Below are positions 42,259 to 54,010 of a stretch of 64,000 nucleotides of DNA, piece after piece; position 1 is the first letter of the stretch, and each line of letters starts with the position of its first letter. The DNA lies in assembly GCA_037349105.1 (NCBI GenBank), contig JAYJMM010000035.1, forward strand, positions 248,001-312,000, in the 5' to 3' direction. The translations under genes and the position numbers were made by a program. Under the pieces are notes generated by a model that saw only the letters and a list, made by a program, of their open reading frames with translations, searched no databases and had not been told where the DNA came from. This DNA comes from Limnomonas spitsbergensis. Taxonomy: Eukaryota > Chlorophyta > Chlorophyceae > Chlamydomonadales.

Positions 42259-42804
42259 TATGTGGACCCTGACGTGGACATTGTTTTCGCCGAGTACATA
42301 TTGTGCGTGTGGGACGACACTCTCATCAGAGAGCTGGGGTCTCATGTTTTAGGGGTTAGGGTTCTTGCAACCATTTGGTGGAAAGGGACAAGGTCCATGA
42401 GGAGCTCTGTGTGGGGCGCATGTGTATTGCATAGGAGCTCATAGGCCCTGTGTCATGGGCGGAGGAAACCTCATCGCTGTCTCGCACAGGGGGGGAATTA
42501 CGACGTATCCGTTTCAAAGTTGACCCTGACCCCACCGCCGATCAGATGAACTCACCTTGCATTTCAGCTCAAATCTTGCCTCTCATCAGCTGCCCTTGCT
42601 AATCCAGGACCGTGCTCTCTGTCTCATGCTGCTCCCCTTTTGCCCTTGATCTTGTTTGAAGCCCCCTTAACTCTTCACCATGCTTTAAGGAACGACGGTT
42701 ACGGACCTTTTGATATCAAAGACCATGCGCAAGTTAAGCAGTATGAGCGGCTGGTGCGGAAGGTGCTATCGCTGCCCAATCGACCGCCGCTGATCATGAT
42801 GCAG
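40892..42804 (+). CDS. Secreted SGNH hydrolase gene, exons 1-5 (N-terminal half)
   Basis: Exons 40,892-41,099, 41,320-41,409, 41,714-41,847, 42,232-42,302 and 42,690-42,804 join in phase (206 codons). The start has a signal peptide or anchor (MSLFLSLFISLVLLSLERVL). Exon 2 ends KVGAVG and exon 3 continues GSITLGQSAS, giving the SGNH block I Ser (GGSIT, Ser102). RNGALSGTGS (exon 3) is the oxyanion Gly block. Exons 4 and 5 join as FAEYIL-NDG, block III Asn (Asn169). QYERLVRKVLSLPNRP follows, typical of green-algal/plant SGNH proteins. Introns are GT-AG except intron 1, where the best joint uses a GC donor (AAAG|GCAAGA at 41,100). An in-phase GT donor lies 27 nt downstream. The promoter region lies in the palindrome arm. 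Predicted a secreted or wall-facing esterase or acetylesterase; substrate unknown. Confidence 0.88.
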
Positions 42805-43339
42805 GTATGAGGAGGCGTGCACTGCACGGTGTCTCGACGAGGCCTGATGGGCGCACTGTATTGTGCATGGAGGATGGTACTCCTGAACGTGTAGGCGGGG
42901 AGAGTGTTCTTTGTTGGATATAAATATATAAGGCCGCAGGGCGGTCCGGGGGGAGAGTAGCAAAATGATGCTGAAATGATGTCTTGTCATGGCTGGAGCA
43001 TGGTTACTAAGGTTATTTGATTGTCGGTTTTAGGGCGGGTTTAGGGTTAATTAGGGTGGCAGCAATATCATGGTGTGTGGTGGATGGGCGGTGGAACACC
43101 AGGGTGAGAGCTCTGCCCTCGCCCATGTGGAGGCAAGTGCACAACCGATCAAAACCCTGAACCCTTTACCCTAAACCAGGTGTTCTCCAGTGGGTGTGCA
43201 CATCCTGCGGGACATCCAACGTGGCGTCCCTTCCATCAAACCATAGGTCAGAGGGGGGTGCGGAAAGATACAGGGTAGCGAGTGTTTATGTGCGGAAACG
43301 TGGAGAGTACTGAGGGGGGGAGGGTGCGGAGACATGGAG

Positions 43340-43556
43340 GGCAGCGAGTGTGTGCCTCTTCATATCTCATGCCATGCCTCTTCATACCTCATGCCATGCG
43401 TGCCCATCCCTGATGCCATGCCTCTTCATACTTCACGCCATGCCTGCCCTTCCCTGATGCCATGCTTCTTCATATCGCACGCTATGCCTCTTCTTACCTC
43501 ACGCCATGTCTACCCATCCCTGATGCCATGCCTCTTCATACCTCACGCATGATTCG
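43340..43556 (+). repeat. CATGCC-rich minisatellite, copy 1
   Basis: Units like CATGCCTCTTCATACCTCA with GCCATGCCTGCCCATCCCTG. The same repeat, followed by the same unique sequence (GATTCGGGCTTG.TAGTC), recurs at 52,980-53,670, so the block to about 43,760 is a segmental duplicate. Confidence 0.8.
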
Positions 43557-43749
43557 GGCTTGCTAGTCAAATCCATTTCCCCCCCCACCAGTGGACAGGC
43601 ACTGCCATTACCATCAGTGGCATGGAGGGGACTTTGACCCGATCCGGCCTGAATGGCCTTTCCCTCCCTTTCTTATTTCGTTTTCCCTATCTTTTCCCTC
43701 TCCCTCTCCTCCCCTTCCCCAACACACACGCATTTCCCCCCTGTTTAGG

Positions 43750-43803
43750 GCCCAGCACACAGTAAGAAAAAAAACCTGGGGGGGCCTGTGTCTTACTGTG
43801 TGT
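43750..43803. repeat. Short foldback
   Basis: ACACAGTAAGA and TCTTACTGTGT are inverted around a purine/G-rich loop. TTACTGTGTGTTGCCGTACG on its right edge resembles words at 48,424 and 49,850 in the same orientation. Confidence 0.5.
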
Positions 43804-44371
43804 TGCCGTACGGGTAATATGTCCCTTATAATTCCCGTGACGCGGAGAAAATCACAACGTGTAGTGAACGGCTATAGGCCTCTGTTCTATAACAGCTATT
43901 GCCTAGGGGGAAAGACCTTTCTATAATGGAGTCTGATTTTATATGAACGGAGAAAGTGTGGCGATACAGATTTTGGCTCCATTTATTCAGATTACAAATA
44001 CAAGCGATCCACCGCAAGCCAGGGAAGGGACGCCGGGCCCGGCGTCGGGAAAAATAGGCCGAAGGCCCATTTCTTCCGGTGAGCCAGCGAACCCCCTTCC
44101 GACAAACCCCGGCGAAAATAGGGGTTTGGCTGACTACGTTCCCGGCGTCAGCCGGGGGTATCTTAAATTCTCCCACCGTCTCCCCGGCAAGAACTTCCCT
44201 CGAAATGACTGATATATCCCAGTGCTGTCTATAGAAGCATAGAAGGGATCCGTACCTGCCTGTTTTGTCCGTCCGTCCCTCTCGTAAGGAAAACTGTGCG
44301 TGGGTCGACCCACGCCCACCCAGTAGGGCTCACGTCTGAACAATGTGGGTGGCCCACGTGGGCCTATCCTC

Positions 44372-44735
44372 AACCCACGCGGGTGAACGCTAGGGGTACG
44401 CCATTGGGTGCACACGCGTGGGTGCCGCCACGATGGGCGGACCCGCATGGTTTGACCCGTAAGTGTGACCCCGTATGGGTGACCGCGGCGATGCAGACCC
44501 GCGTGGGGCGACTTACCCAGTCCCCCACGCGGGTGAACGCTAGGGGTACGCCATTGGGTGCACACACGTGGGTGCCGCCACGATGGGCGGACCCGCGTGG
44601 TTTGACCCGGAAGTGTGACCCCATATGGGTGACCGCGGCGATGCAGACCCGCGTGGGACGACCCCCACCCAGTCCCCCAGGCGGGTCTACTGTGGGGTAC
44701 ACCATCGGGTGCACACGCGTGGGCTGTTCCAAGTT
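44372..44735 (+). repeat. Tandem repeat, unit about 151 bp, 2.4 copies
   Basis: Two near-identical copies (about 44,372-44,522 and 44,523-44,672) of a GC-rich unit starting CACGCGGGTGAACGCTAGGG, then a partial third copy. Both strands are open over it, but no domain is recognised. Confidence 0.8.
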
Positions 44736-45360
44736 CCAACCACGTTCCAACTAACGAATCGCCGACAACTCACGCATCCGTCTCTTGACGCTTGAGCCTG
44801 TTTGGCATGTCGCATGCTGTAAATCGTGGTACTGCGCTCTCTGATGGTGCTTTGCAAGCGTGTCGTTGCTCCATGTCCGAAATCGACTTTCGGTCGGGAC
44901 AGTGGACACGCTTGCGCCCATTACTGGGGGTCGCTCACAAGAAAAGTAACATTCCTTCATTTGATAAATGATCATGTCGGCACCATCATAAACAAGTGCA
45001 AACTTGTCTACATCCTAGGTCACGAATTTCACTCCATGTGGGTCTCTGGGGCTCTGGGCCTCGATTGCTTAGGGCTCGTTCGGAAACCAAGTATTGATCT
45101 GTCCATGTGCGGATGTCTGTCAAGCGTGGACAGCTTCGGTGCCCTTCATATGCGCCAGTCCCACTTTCACAGACGTCAGTCAATGTGCCTGGCTGGCCGG
45201 TCGTCTAGTACCCGTACATACCGGTACGAACATATATACGTGAAGAACGAAGGTCGCACTAAATGTGCATGGCCATGCGGTATTGGCCATGTTCATTTCA
45301 GGCAGCTGCAGATGTTCTGGAGTAGGAGCCGTTTTCATGAACCCAAACGAGTACAAATAC

Positions 45361-45768
45361 CGTACTGCTACTTTCAATTGGGCGTTCGATGCCTTTGGGG
45401 GTCCGTTTTGCGGCCTTATAAAATATCCGGAGGGTTCACTTTGGGGGATCGCTTTCAATATATTCCGGTGATATGAATTTGGTTTTTTTGCCCTTCAGAA
45501 TTAACAGCAATCAGCGGCATGGGCGTGTCCCTTAGAGCTCATCTCATCAGGGAACTTTAAACAGCAATTCGATGCCCTCCATAGTGGAAAACCTGATTTT
45601 AGACAAAGTAGGAGAGTGTCGGCGGTGAGTCACGGAAACGCCACACTTGGGTTGAAAAATGTGTGGTGATTCGACTTTGGAGGTTCGCGCGGCCCCCTAA
45701 TATTAATCGTGCTTCTATTGGGGGTTGCTACCCTCAATGTCAAACGCCCAATTGAAAGTAGCAGTACG
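45361..45768. mobile_element. 408-bp terminal-inverted-repeat element (MITE-like)
   Basis: The 26-bp end CGTACTGCTACTTTCAATTG..GGCGTT (45,361-45,386) is perfectly inverted at 45,743-45,768. No open frame inside. TTCAATATATTCCGGTGATA links it to the half copy at 29,969. A TA target duplication is possible (TA-C before, A-TA after) but not certain. Confidence 0.7.
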
Positions 45769-46149
45769 ATAGTAAGAGAGAACAAATCAGTTAATTTCGT
45801 TTGTTTTAAGTGTGGAAAAATTCCGCCTACACTCCTGGCCACTTTTCGACCCCCGACCGGCCTTGGCCGGCAAAAATATTTCCTTCCCGGCAAAAAACGG
45901 CTACTTGGCTACCACCTGGCCCTTCCCTGCCGCAAGCACTGCCAAAGTTCACAGATTATCCTGTCAAACACTAACATGTCACAATGGCAAGAAGTGCATC
46001 CAACAACTAATAACTATCGTAGACCTCTAGACCTAGCCACAGTTCCTATCAACTTTGTTAGTTTGTTCTCATCAGCCTTTAGCTTCAATGTAGAAATTCA
46101 GCAAATCATTTGACAGGTGAATCAAGGTTTTTTTATTAACACATAATTG

Positions 46150-46330
46150 AACACGTGCATTTATTTAACGAGTTGGTAATTCACAGGTAAATTGGCAGGT
46201 AAATAACGGGGCAGGGTAAATTGACAGGTAAATTAAGGGGCAGGGTAAATTAATGGGTACATAAGCAGGTAAATTAAGAGGGAGTAAATTAGCAGGCAAG
46301 GGGGTGCCAAGAAAGTGTAAAGGGGCTGCA
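46150..46330 (+). repeat. GGTAAATT-rich degenerate repeat
   Basis: GGCAGGTAAATT, GGGCAGGGTAAATT and similar words recur about eleven times, spaced 12-22 bp. Non-coding. Confidence 0.6.
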
Positions 46331-46505
46331 TGTAAATTAGCTGGTAAATTGACACGAAATTGGCAGGGTAGGGCAGGCAGATTATCATATTTTGGAGGAG
46401 GACTGTGGAGGAGGGCTGTGCCGATACATCTTTGTTCTTCGCGGAGGAGGACTGGGCGGATGAGTAGGCGGGGCACTAGACTGGGGACTATGCGATGCCG
46501 ACTTA

Positions 46506-47788
46506 GGGCTTGGCAGGGTAACCCGGTACGGAATACGGTACGGTCAAACGGTACGGTACGGCTTTTTTTTTGGCGTAGGGGGACCGATTTTTGTCAATAG
46601 GGCCGTACTTTGTAACCCTGGACAGAAATAGAGCCTCTAGCGCGACGACAGCCTGCCCCAAGTTTTGTTGTGCGTTGCTTTATTCCCGAGTGTGCAGACG
46701 CTGTGACCTCCGATTCGTAAGGTCAGGGGTGGATCTCAAACTGCATGAGAGGAAAGTTCAAGGCAAAGTTACCGATGACATCATACAATTCCGATACAAT
46801 TCGCTCGTTGCATACATCACCCAAAACGACAGCCAGGCCAATGATCGGCCAGGACACGCCGGGCCATGCAGTATGGGCAAAATGGACAATCCTTAATCCC
46901 ACCCGGCAGGGTGTTACCGTGGGGTGTTACCAAAGCTGCATACTGGTCTTCACGTCACGCTAGTACACCAAGGGGCGGGGTTTGGCAGGGCCAGAGGGCA
47001 GGACGCACAGTTTGGCACCCAACAGGTTTCTTCACAATGAAATAAAAGAATAAGTCGAACATAAATCAATTCAGATTAACAACCATCCGTTTGCAAACAG
47101 CATCGCAACCACTTGCAACATGTTTGTTATGTTCTGTCAATCCAATTGCGCGTAGTAGAAGTATGAATTAATATATTCAGGAAAGATCTTATCCTCGAGC
47201 TAAATCTTCAGCCACTGATCTTCAGCTGAAGGGAACTGTGAACTATGCTGGAGGTCAAAAATGTCTTGGCTGAAAGTAAAAAAGCAACCAAATTACAGCA
47301 AAAGTGTGCAGAGTCCTCTTTAACACGGAACTCAAGCCTTATCGCCCCAAAGCAGGCTAACGGCGTGACTCTAGGAGTGGACTCCGCCCCCGCTACCTTC
47401 GGCTGCCTGGGGGGGAACCTGCCGAAAATTGAATACCGGACGCATAGAAGAGTGTTTGATCGAAATGTGTGAACATGTGTTTGCAAAGCAAGGGCATGTG
47501 CTCAGCACCCGGCACTCAGGGCCATGGCATGAGCTCCACACTCTGCGCTTAGGGCCAAGGCATGAGCTCAGCCCTGCCCCAACGCTCAGGGCCAGGGCAT
47601 GCCCTCCGCACTCGGAACTTGCGACCGTGGTATAACCTCTGCCCCGCCCTGGCGCTTAGGGCCAAGGCATGTGTTCCGCACTCAGCACTTACGGCCGGGG
47701 CATGACCTCAGCTCACTGCACTAAGGGCCAGGGCATGAGCTCAGCACACTTTGCCAATACGGCTGTACTGGGTAACCCTGGGGCTTGG
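46506..47788. mobile_element. Non-autonomous hAT-like element with 8-bp target duplication
   Basis: The element is 46,514-47,780 (1,267 bp). Its left end is CAGGGTAACCCGGTACGG and its right end, reverse-complemented, is CAGGGTTACCCAGTACAG. It is flanked on both sides by GGGCTTGG (46,506-46,513 and 47,781-47,788), a perfect 8-bp duplication. CAGGG termini with an 8-bp duplication are hAT signatures. No transposase is visible. An internal GGCCGTACTTTGTAACCCTG at 46,601 is a third terminus-like copy, so an earlier end or nested element may exist. Confidence 0.85.
47500..47750 (+). repeat. Tandem repeat inside the hAT-like element
   Basis: About five copies of a unit with GGGCCARGGCATGAGCTCAG and CACTCRGCRCTTA, period about 52-60 bp. 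Confidence 0.7.
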
Positions 47789-47999
47789 GTATTGAGTTAC
47801 GCTTAATTAGCATGTCTTGATCATCTGCGATGAATAGCTGGCCTTGATGCGCCTCGCGTGGCAGGAGATTTGATAATGATTCAAATTGGGTGGAGGCGGC
47901 AGGCCAGCAACGCCCGGTGACGACGACAATTTCGACTTCACATTCCGCGCTCCTCGACACCGGAAAATGTGTTGCTGACTAGCCGGCTCGCTGTTTTCC

Positions 48000-49030
48000 C
48001 TCGTCGTTCCACTCAATGGGATACGAGTGTCGGGAACAGCCCATTACACGGAGATGTAGAGGCCAAAACATGCATACGATGATGTGTCTACGATTGCATA
48101 CTCACAGGGACGCGGACGGGCCGCGGGCAGTGACCAGCATCGGCTAGCAGTGCCGAGTGTGAGGAGTGTGAACATAGTTTGAATCCCAGCTGTCAGCTGT
48201 AGCAAGCACACTCCTTGGCAGTCATCGCTGCCCACTCTCTGACTCACGGTTTCCTCTCGCTGTTCCACTCGATATAATATGATAGCTGCGAGCAACTAAA
48301 TACACTAGCGATGTAGATGTTAACATTAATACGAGGTCGTGGTGACGAGCGTTGGCCTGCGATGACTGGTTGACGACGTGTCGGTTGCGGTCGGTTTGTA
48401 TATCAAAATGGGCTCTTTAATCTACTGTGTTGCCGTACGCGAGTCAGAATGGTAGCATGCATCTTATCCCCACCACAACAGTGTTAGGATTGGCAAAGAT
48501 ATATTTAGACTCATGTATGGGGCCCTGACTCTCAATATATGACTAAGCATGCATTTCTGACTTGCCATTGTTGCCACTTCTCCTACTTAAACCTCCTACC
48601 ATTTTTAATGTAGGCTTGTAACTCCAGATCAGTGTTCCACACCTTCTACAAATCTGCAGACTTCTGCCCGGAGACCTTGGTTTACTATTTTTTTGAACGA
48701 CATCAACAATGGGATTCAGCATGTCACGATGAGACGAGAAGGGTTTAGAACAAACGAAGCAGTTCATTGTACCAGAAATTCTCACCTGACTGGGGGAAGT
48801 ATGTAAGAAAACAGAAAACTGGGTGTCATTCCTGCGTGACGCGTAGCGTAACGTAAGGGATACTAGGGGGTTAAAATGTGTAGGTGTGTAGGTAGGTGAG
48901 TGACTGAGTAAAAACAAAACTTCTCCAAATGATATACTGTTTTTGCAATGGATCACGCACGAACTGCGTGAAGCAATCACCGAGCCGAAAGTATGAAAAA
49001 GTGAATTACGACTTCACGCTCAAAAATGTG
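48000..49030. other. Intronic sequence without recognisable feature
   Basis: Part of the long intronic stretch of the SGNH gene. Two similar segments mention CTCGTCGTTCCACTC..GATA (47,999) and CTCGCTGTTCCACTCGATA (48,256). No gene recognised. Confidence 0.4.
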
Positions 49031-49035
49031 TTCAA

Positions 49036-49560
49036 ATGCTAATATTTTCCGCAGCCATCGCATTCAAGCTTCATTTTCGCAGGGTCACTAGTAATGTTTT
49101 CGTTAGGATTTCGATAGTAGCTCGCAAAGCTTTCGCAACATTGTCCCGAATGTGGGCATTCGCGGTGCGTGGGAAGTTGAAAACCATCGCTTACCAGTTT
49201 CGCTTATTCGTTTGTAGACTTTCGTCAGTTATCTCAAAGTGTCAGCATTTGTGTTCGGTAGCGATGTTTTTCGGTAGCCTTTTCCGCAGCTATCGCATTG
49301 AAGCTCCGCTAAATTTTCGCAGGGTCGCTGGCAATGTTTAGGTAGGTTTTCGACAATAGCTCGCAACGCTTTCGCGACATTCTCCCGAAGCGTGGTGACT
49401 GGTGATAGATAATAGTGGGATGTGAGAATTACGACTGTCCCCCGAATGTGGTCGTTCGCGGTGCGTAGGCCGCTGAAAAATCCTATTTTTCGTAGCCAGT
49501 GCTGACAAGTTTCGCCTATGTTTGGTAGACTTTTGTCAGTCGATCGCAAAGTGTCAGCAT
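49036..49560 (+). repeat. Diverged tandem duplication, about 230-290 bp unit
   Basis: Two copies share TTTTCGCAGGGTC, TAGCTCGCAA.GCTTTCGC, CGAATGTGG and TTCGCGGTGCGT in the same order (49,075-49,250 and 49,312-49,560). The second has about 60 bp extra. Confidence 0.65.
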
Positions 49561-49915
49561 ATCGCCATATCCAAAAACGTGCTCCCGACCCAAGTCTTTG
49601 GTCTCAATATTGCCAGCGTGTCAGTTGCCACAATCGTGTTTGTTCCCTCGGTTTATTTGTCTCTTCTGTTTAATGATGCGTCGATACAAACTGGGGCGCG
49701 ACCACATGTGTCAGAATCGCATGGTAACCGCCCAGATTTGTATGAACGTCGTCATCCACACCTTGACTCAAGCTCTATTCGAGCTCGATGAAGGTGCATC
49801 CATACCGAAATATCGCTCGCACAAAATCGTCCTCATATTGATTCTACAGTGGTGCCGTACGCAACGATATGTACTGGGGTATTGTACGGGTCGAAAAATC
49901 TGGTATTGATTAGTA

Positions 49916-50090
49916 GACGCAAGTGGTCCAGTGGTTAAAGCAGGAAGTGGTCCAGTGGTTTAATACTGATGGCATTCACAGCACTTGTTCGAGTGTTCGA
50001 ATCTGCCATTCGGTCCTCACTTTCCGAAGGGACTTGAAAGTATTGAAAGATCCCTCGTCGTGCTCCGCAAGGAGAGTTTGACTAGTAACT
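49916..50090 (+). mobile_element. tRNA-derived SINE-like sequence
   Basis: A-box TGGTCCAGTGG occurs twice in tandem (49,924-49,934 and 49,948-49,958), followed 47 bp after the second by B-box-like GTTCGAATCTG (49,995-50,005). The tRNA cloverleaf does not close well. The following about 90 bp is unrelated to tRNA, as in a SINE body. No poly-A tail or target duplication was recognised. Confidence 0.45.
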
Positions 50091-50197
50091 ACTGTGTCTC
50101 GAGTGCACCACTTGGTCTGCGAATCGGTTGGTGAAAAAAAGGGACCCCATTACCATAGGTTGCAGGTGCACAGGCTCTCTCTCGAGAGGCGATCGCT

Positions 50198-50585
50198 TTA
50201 GAGGCGATTCACACCTGACCACCTGAACCCCGGGGTTGCGTTTCATTCCAACCCCGGTCACTTCTCGATCCCAACCCCGACAGCTCGTCGACATCTGCAC
50301 ACCACACAATGCCGAGATTGGCGAAATTTGAATCTCAGGTGGCCCCTTTCCTTCAGTATCTCAGTTGGTTTCCTTCTATTATGCTGATTTCTGGGCTTTG
50401 AGAGTATGTGCAAGGGACATCAAACACGGTTGCGCAAAAATAAATATAGTCGACGAATGTTGCCAACCCCGGGGTTGGATTCGCGCGCGAACTGAATGTG
50501 GGGGTTGGGCCAACTGAACCCCGATCACTTTCGCGACCATCCCCGGGGTTGGGGCGTGGATCCGCCTGGTGTGAATCGCCTCTTA
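50198..50585. mobile_element. PIF/Harbinger-like MITE, 382 bp, TTA target duplication
   Basis: Element 50,201-50,582. GAGGCGATTCACACC at the left end is perfectly inverted at the right end (GGTGTGAATCGCCTC). The flanks are TTA on both sides (50,198-50,200 and 50,583-50,585). The 3-bp TTA duplication is characteristic of PIF/Harbinger. The interior carries several inverted AACCCCGG / CCGGGGTT blocks and no coding frame. Confidence 0.85.
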
Positions 50586-52199
50586 GTGCGGCTAGTCTGT
50601 AAGTGCGCTTTGCCATCCTCAAATCCACGCCTTCAACGGAGTTCCTTCCTTTCCTTTCCTAATAGACGGGGCAATAACAGACCGGGGCAATGAAGAATGT
50701 CAGCGTCGCCAAGGTCGGTTAGACACGCTACGAAACAATGCATTTATAGCATTCGATGCATTTCGAAGCGCCCAGTTGGTCGAACTGTTTAGCGCACAAG
50801 TCAAACCTAGCGGACTGACTCAGTTCCAGACCTTATGCGCGCCCAGCAGGACCTGAGACGAGCTGATATCTGTTAATGACAGTTAACTGGCAGGCTACGT
50901 TTCCGAGATATAGCCGTACAGTATTTCCGTACATACAATAGAGACCACGACCCCGAAAAAGATAAAAACAACTACTCGGGGGCACTGAATTTAGAGACTC
51001 GAGGCCTGATATCAGGAATGGGAGAAGATACCGATTTGTTATATAAGACCGTGTAAGACATGCCAGTCGCATACACTGTGCGAGAAGTGAACTTTCCCCC
51101 GGCTCCACTTACGGTATTACTCGATCACTCATCCAGCCTGGTGGTCGAGGTCGGTGGTGACAGCCTACGAACTCGAAGTATAGCTTCTCACGACGGCATC
51201 GGAATACGGATTATGAATTAAAGTACATTGCAAACTAATCTGTAAGGTCAGCGTGCGAGTTGGAGCACACCTACAAAAAAACCAAGGGCGGCTTGGTCGG
51301 AGTCGTCAGGCAGAGGTGCACCTCTTCAGTGCACAGGTAACGCATATCAAAATTGAGGTATTGTGATCGCAAGTCGTAATCGGGATCACTGCTAGAGAGT
51401 CGAATCGCTGAACTGAGGGCCCAGTCGGAGCAGACAGGGTCGCAGGCGATGCACGGCTCCGCGGTATTGTGCAAGCAAGCATGTCATTCAAAATAATTAC
51501 AATATTGACAGGAAAGTTCGCTGCAACTCATCAGTCCAGCCGCAACGATGGGGGTCCCAGCAGGGAGCGAAATGTATGGCCTTCGGTCGCATGCATGGCC
51601 ACAGCCATTGATTGTGCACTTTTCTTAAGACATACAACCAGGTATCCAGCGTAGTCACCCATCCCATGCTGCCCCATGCCCCATCTAGAAACATGCACGG
51701 AATGTCACCCACCCCTCCTGACTTGCATACCTTAGCGCACTAGGCTGTAGGAAACGGAGGCCTGCCCGATTGGCGCCCAATTCTCTAGACAAAACCCTTG
51801 CTTTCACATTTCAGGCCATTGACAAGCCATGCACCGTGCCCAACATTGCATTTCAATGAGAGATACTAAAATGGAATGGGTTTTGTGTATAGTGTCTTTT
51901 CTACAAAAAAAACATGTCCCATGTCACACATCCCGGTGTTCAATAGGCAACATGCCAAAGGGCAGGCCGCAAGGCTGTATTTCGGCTTTATAATTAGAGT
52001 TTTTAATGTATCGCATGAGCGCTGCACTGGGCCAGTATCTCGACAGCCACCGTGCCAATCTGGTCGACATCGCATGGCGCCATCATCGTCATTATCGAAC
52101 CGATAAGCCTGGGTATTTCGAACATGCTCGTGAGAATGCGCATGTCTGCCCTCCTGCCATATCCATCTCCCTTTACTTGCCTCATACTCCCCCATGATG

Positions 52200-53670
52200 T
52201 CACGCCTCATACTCTGCCGTTGCATGCCCTGCCTCCTACCCCCCCATGGCATGCCAGGCATCCTCCTTGATGCTCCAACCCCATCTCTCTGTTCACAACC
52301 CCCTTCATGCCTGCCGCCCCATCTCTCATGCCATGCATCATCATCCATGCCTGCCCCCCCCCTCCCTCATGCTATGCATCCTTCCCATGCTTGCCTTCCC
52401 CTCCACCATGCATGCCTTCCCCTCCCTCATGTACTGCATCCTCCTCCATGCATGCCCTTCCCCCCCCTCCCGCATGGCATGCATCCATCTCCACGCATGC
52501 CCCCCCCCTCCCTCATGCCATGCATCCTTCCCATGCTTGCCTCTCCCACCACCATGCTTGCCTTTCCCTCCCTCATGTCATGCATCCTCAACCATGCTTG
52601 CCTTCCCCTCCATCATGTCTGCCTCCCCCTCCCTCATGCAATGCATCCTCCCCATGCATGCCTTCCCCTCCCTCATGCCATGCATCCTCACCATGTTTGC
52701 CTTCCCCTCCACTAAGCATGTCTTTCCCTCCATCCCTCATGCATCCTCCTACATGCCTTTTCCCCCTCCCTCATGCCTGCCTTCCCCTCCCTCATGTCAT
52801 GCATCTTCCTTCATGCCTGCCTTCCACTCCCTCATGTCATGTATCCTCCTCCATGACTGCCTTCCCTCCCCTCATGTCATGTCTCCTCTTCCCCATGCCC
52901 AACATCATCCCACATGCCCAGCCTCCTCCACCTCCATGCCCAAGATCATCCCACATGCCTTGCCTCCTCCACCCCCCAGGCCTAACATCATCCCACATGC
53001 CCTGCCTCTTCATACCTCACGCCATGCGTGCCCATCCCTGATGCCATGCCTCTTCACACCTCATGCCATGCCTCTTCATACCTCATGCCATGCCTGCCCA
53101 TCCATGATGCCGTGCCTCTTCATACCTCACGCCATGCCTGCCCAACCCTTATGCCGCGCCTCTTCATACCTCATGCCATGCCTCTTCATACCTCATGCCA
53201 TGCCTCTTTGTACCTCATGCTATGCATGCCCATCCCTGACGCCATACCTCTTCATACCTCATGCCATGCCGGCCCATCCCTGATGCCATGCCTCTTTATA
53301 CCTCATGCCATGCCTGCCCGTCCCTAAAGCCATGCTTCTTCATACCTCACGCCATGCCTGCCCATCCCTGATGCCATGCTTCTTTATACCTCACGCCATG
53401 CCTGCTCATCCCTGATGCCATACTTCTTCATACCTCACGCCATGCCCGTCCATTCCTGATGCCATGCTTCTTCACACCTGATGCCATACCTCTTCATACC
53501 TCATGCCATGCCTCTCCATACATACCTCGCGCCATGCCTCTTCATACCTCATGCCATGCTTGCCCATCCCTGATGCCATGCCTCTTCAGTTCTCACGCCA
53601 TACTTGTGTGGTTGACAATGCAATACACTTGTTTGCATAATATAGTATTGATTCGGGCTTGTTAGTCAAA
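52200..53670 (+). repeat. Long CATGCC/CTCCCTCATG minisatellite, copy 2
   Basis: Two zones: CCTCCCTCATGCCATGCATC units (about 52,230-52,980), then CTCTTCATACCTCATGCCAT units (52,985-53,620). All three plus-strand frames stay open because the repeat lacks stops; these are not genes. The second zone and the sequence after it match 43,340-43,760. Confidence 0.85.
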
Positions 53671-54010
53671 TCCATTTCCCCCACCCCCCCTAGTGGTTAG
53701 GCACTGCCATTACCTTCCGTGGCATGGATGGGACTGGCACAGTTTTTCAAATGCTATTTGTAAACATAATATTCCTTATGGTACAGTAAGAGCTACTCAG
53801 GTGGTGAGCAATGGTGGTTCGTCACGGGAATTCTGGGCCGCGGGGCGAGAAAGCTGTTTGGTGACACTTTGACCCGATCCGGCCTGGATGCCTGGATGGC
53901 CTTTCCCTCTCTTTCTTTTCTCTTTTTCTCTTTATTTTCCCTCTCCCTCTCCTCCCCTTCCCCAACACACGTGCATATCCCCCCTTTAAGGGCCCAGCAC
54001 ACAGTAAGAA
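53655..54010 (+). repeat. Second copy of the unique block after the minisatellite
   Basis: GATTCGGGCTTG, AAATCCATTTCCCCC, GGCACTGCCATTACC, TTTGACCCGATCCGGCCTG and GGGCCCAGCACACAGTAAGA occur in the same order as at 43,552-43,765. This copy has about 150 bp more between the third and fourth words. Confidence 0.8.

Noticed and set aside
43591..43926. 111-codon frame starting MDRHCHYHQWHGG as the missing SGNH exon
   Set aside because: The upstream acceptor in that frame is out of phase with the exon ending 42,804. A shorter in-phase version is possible but cannot be confirmed.
48424..49868. CTACTGTGTTGCCGTACGC at 48,424 and a similar word at 49,850 as transposon ends
   Set aside because: Both are in the same orientation, so they are not terminal inverted repeats.
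52194..53327. 345-codon and overlapping frames rich in His/Pro/Ser
   Set aside because: All three frames are open because the minisatellite lacks stop codons; not a gene.
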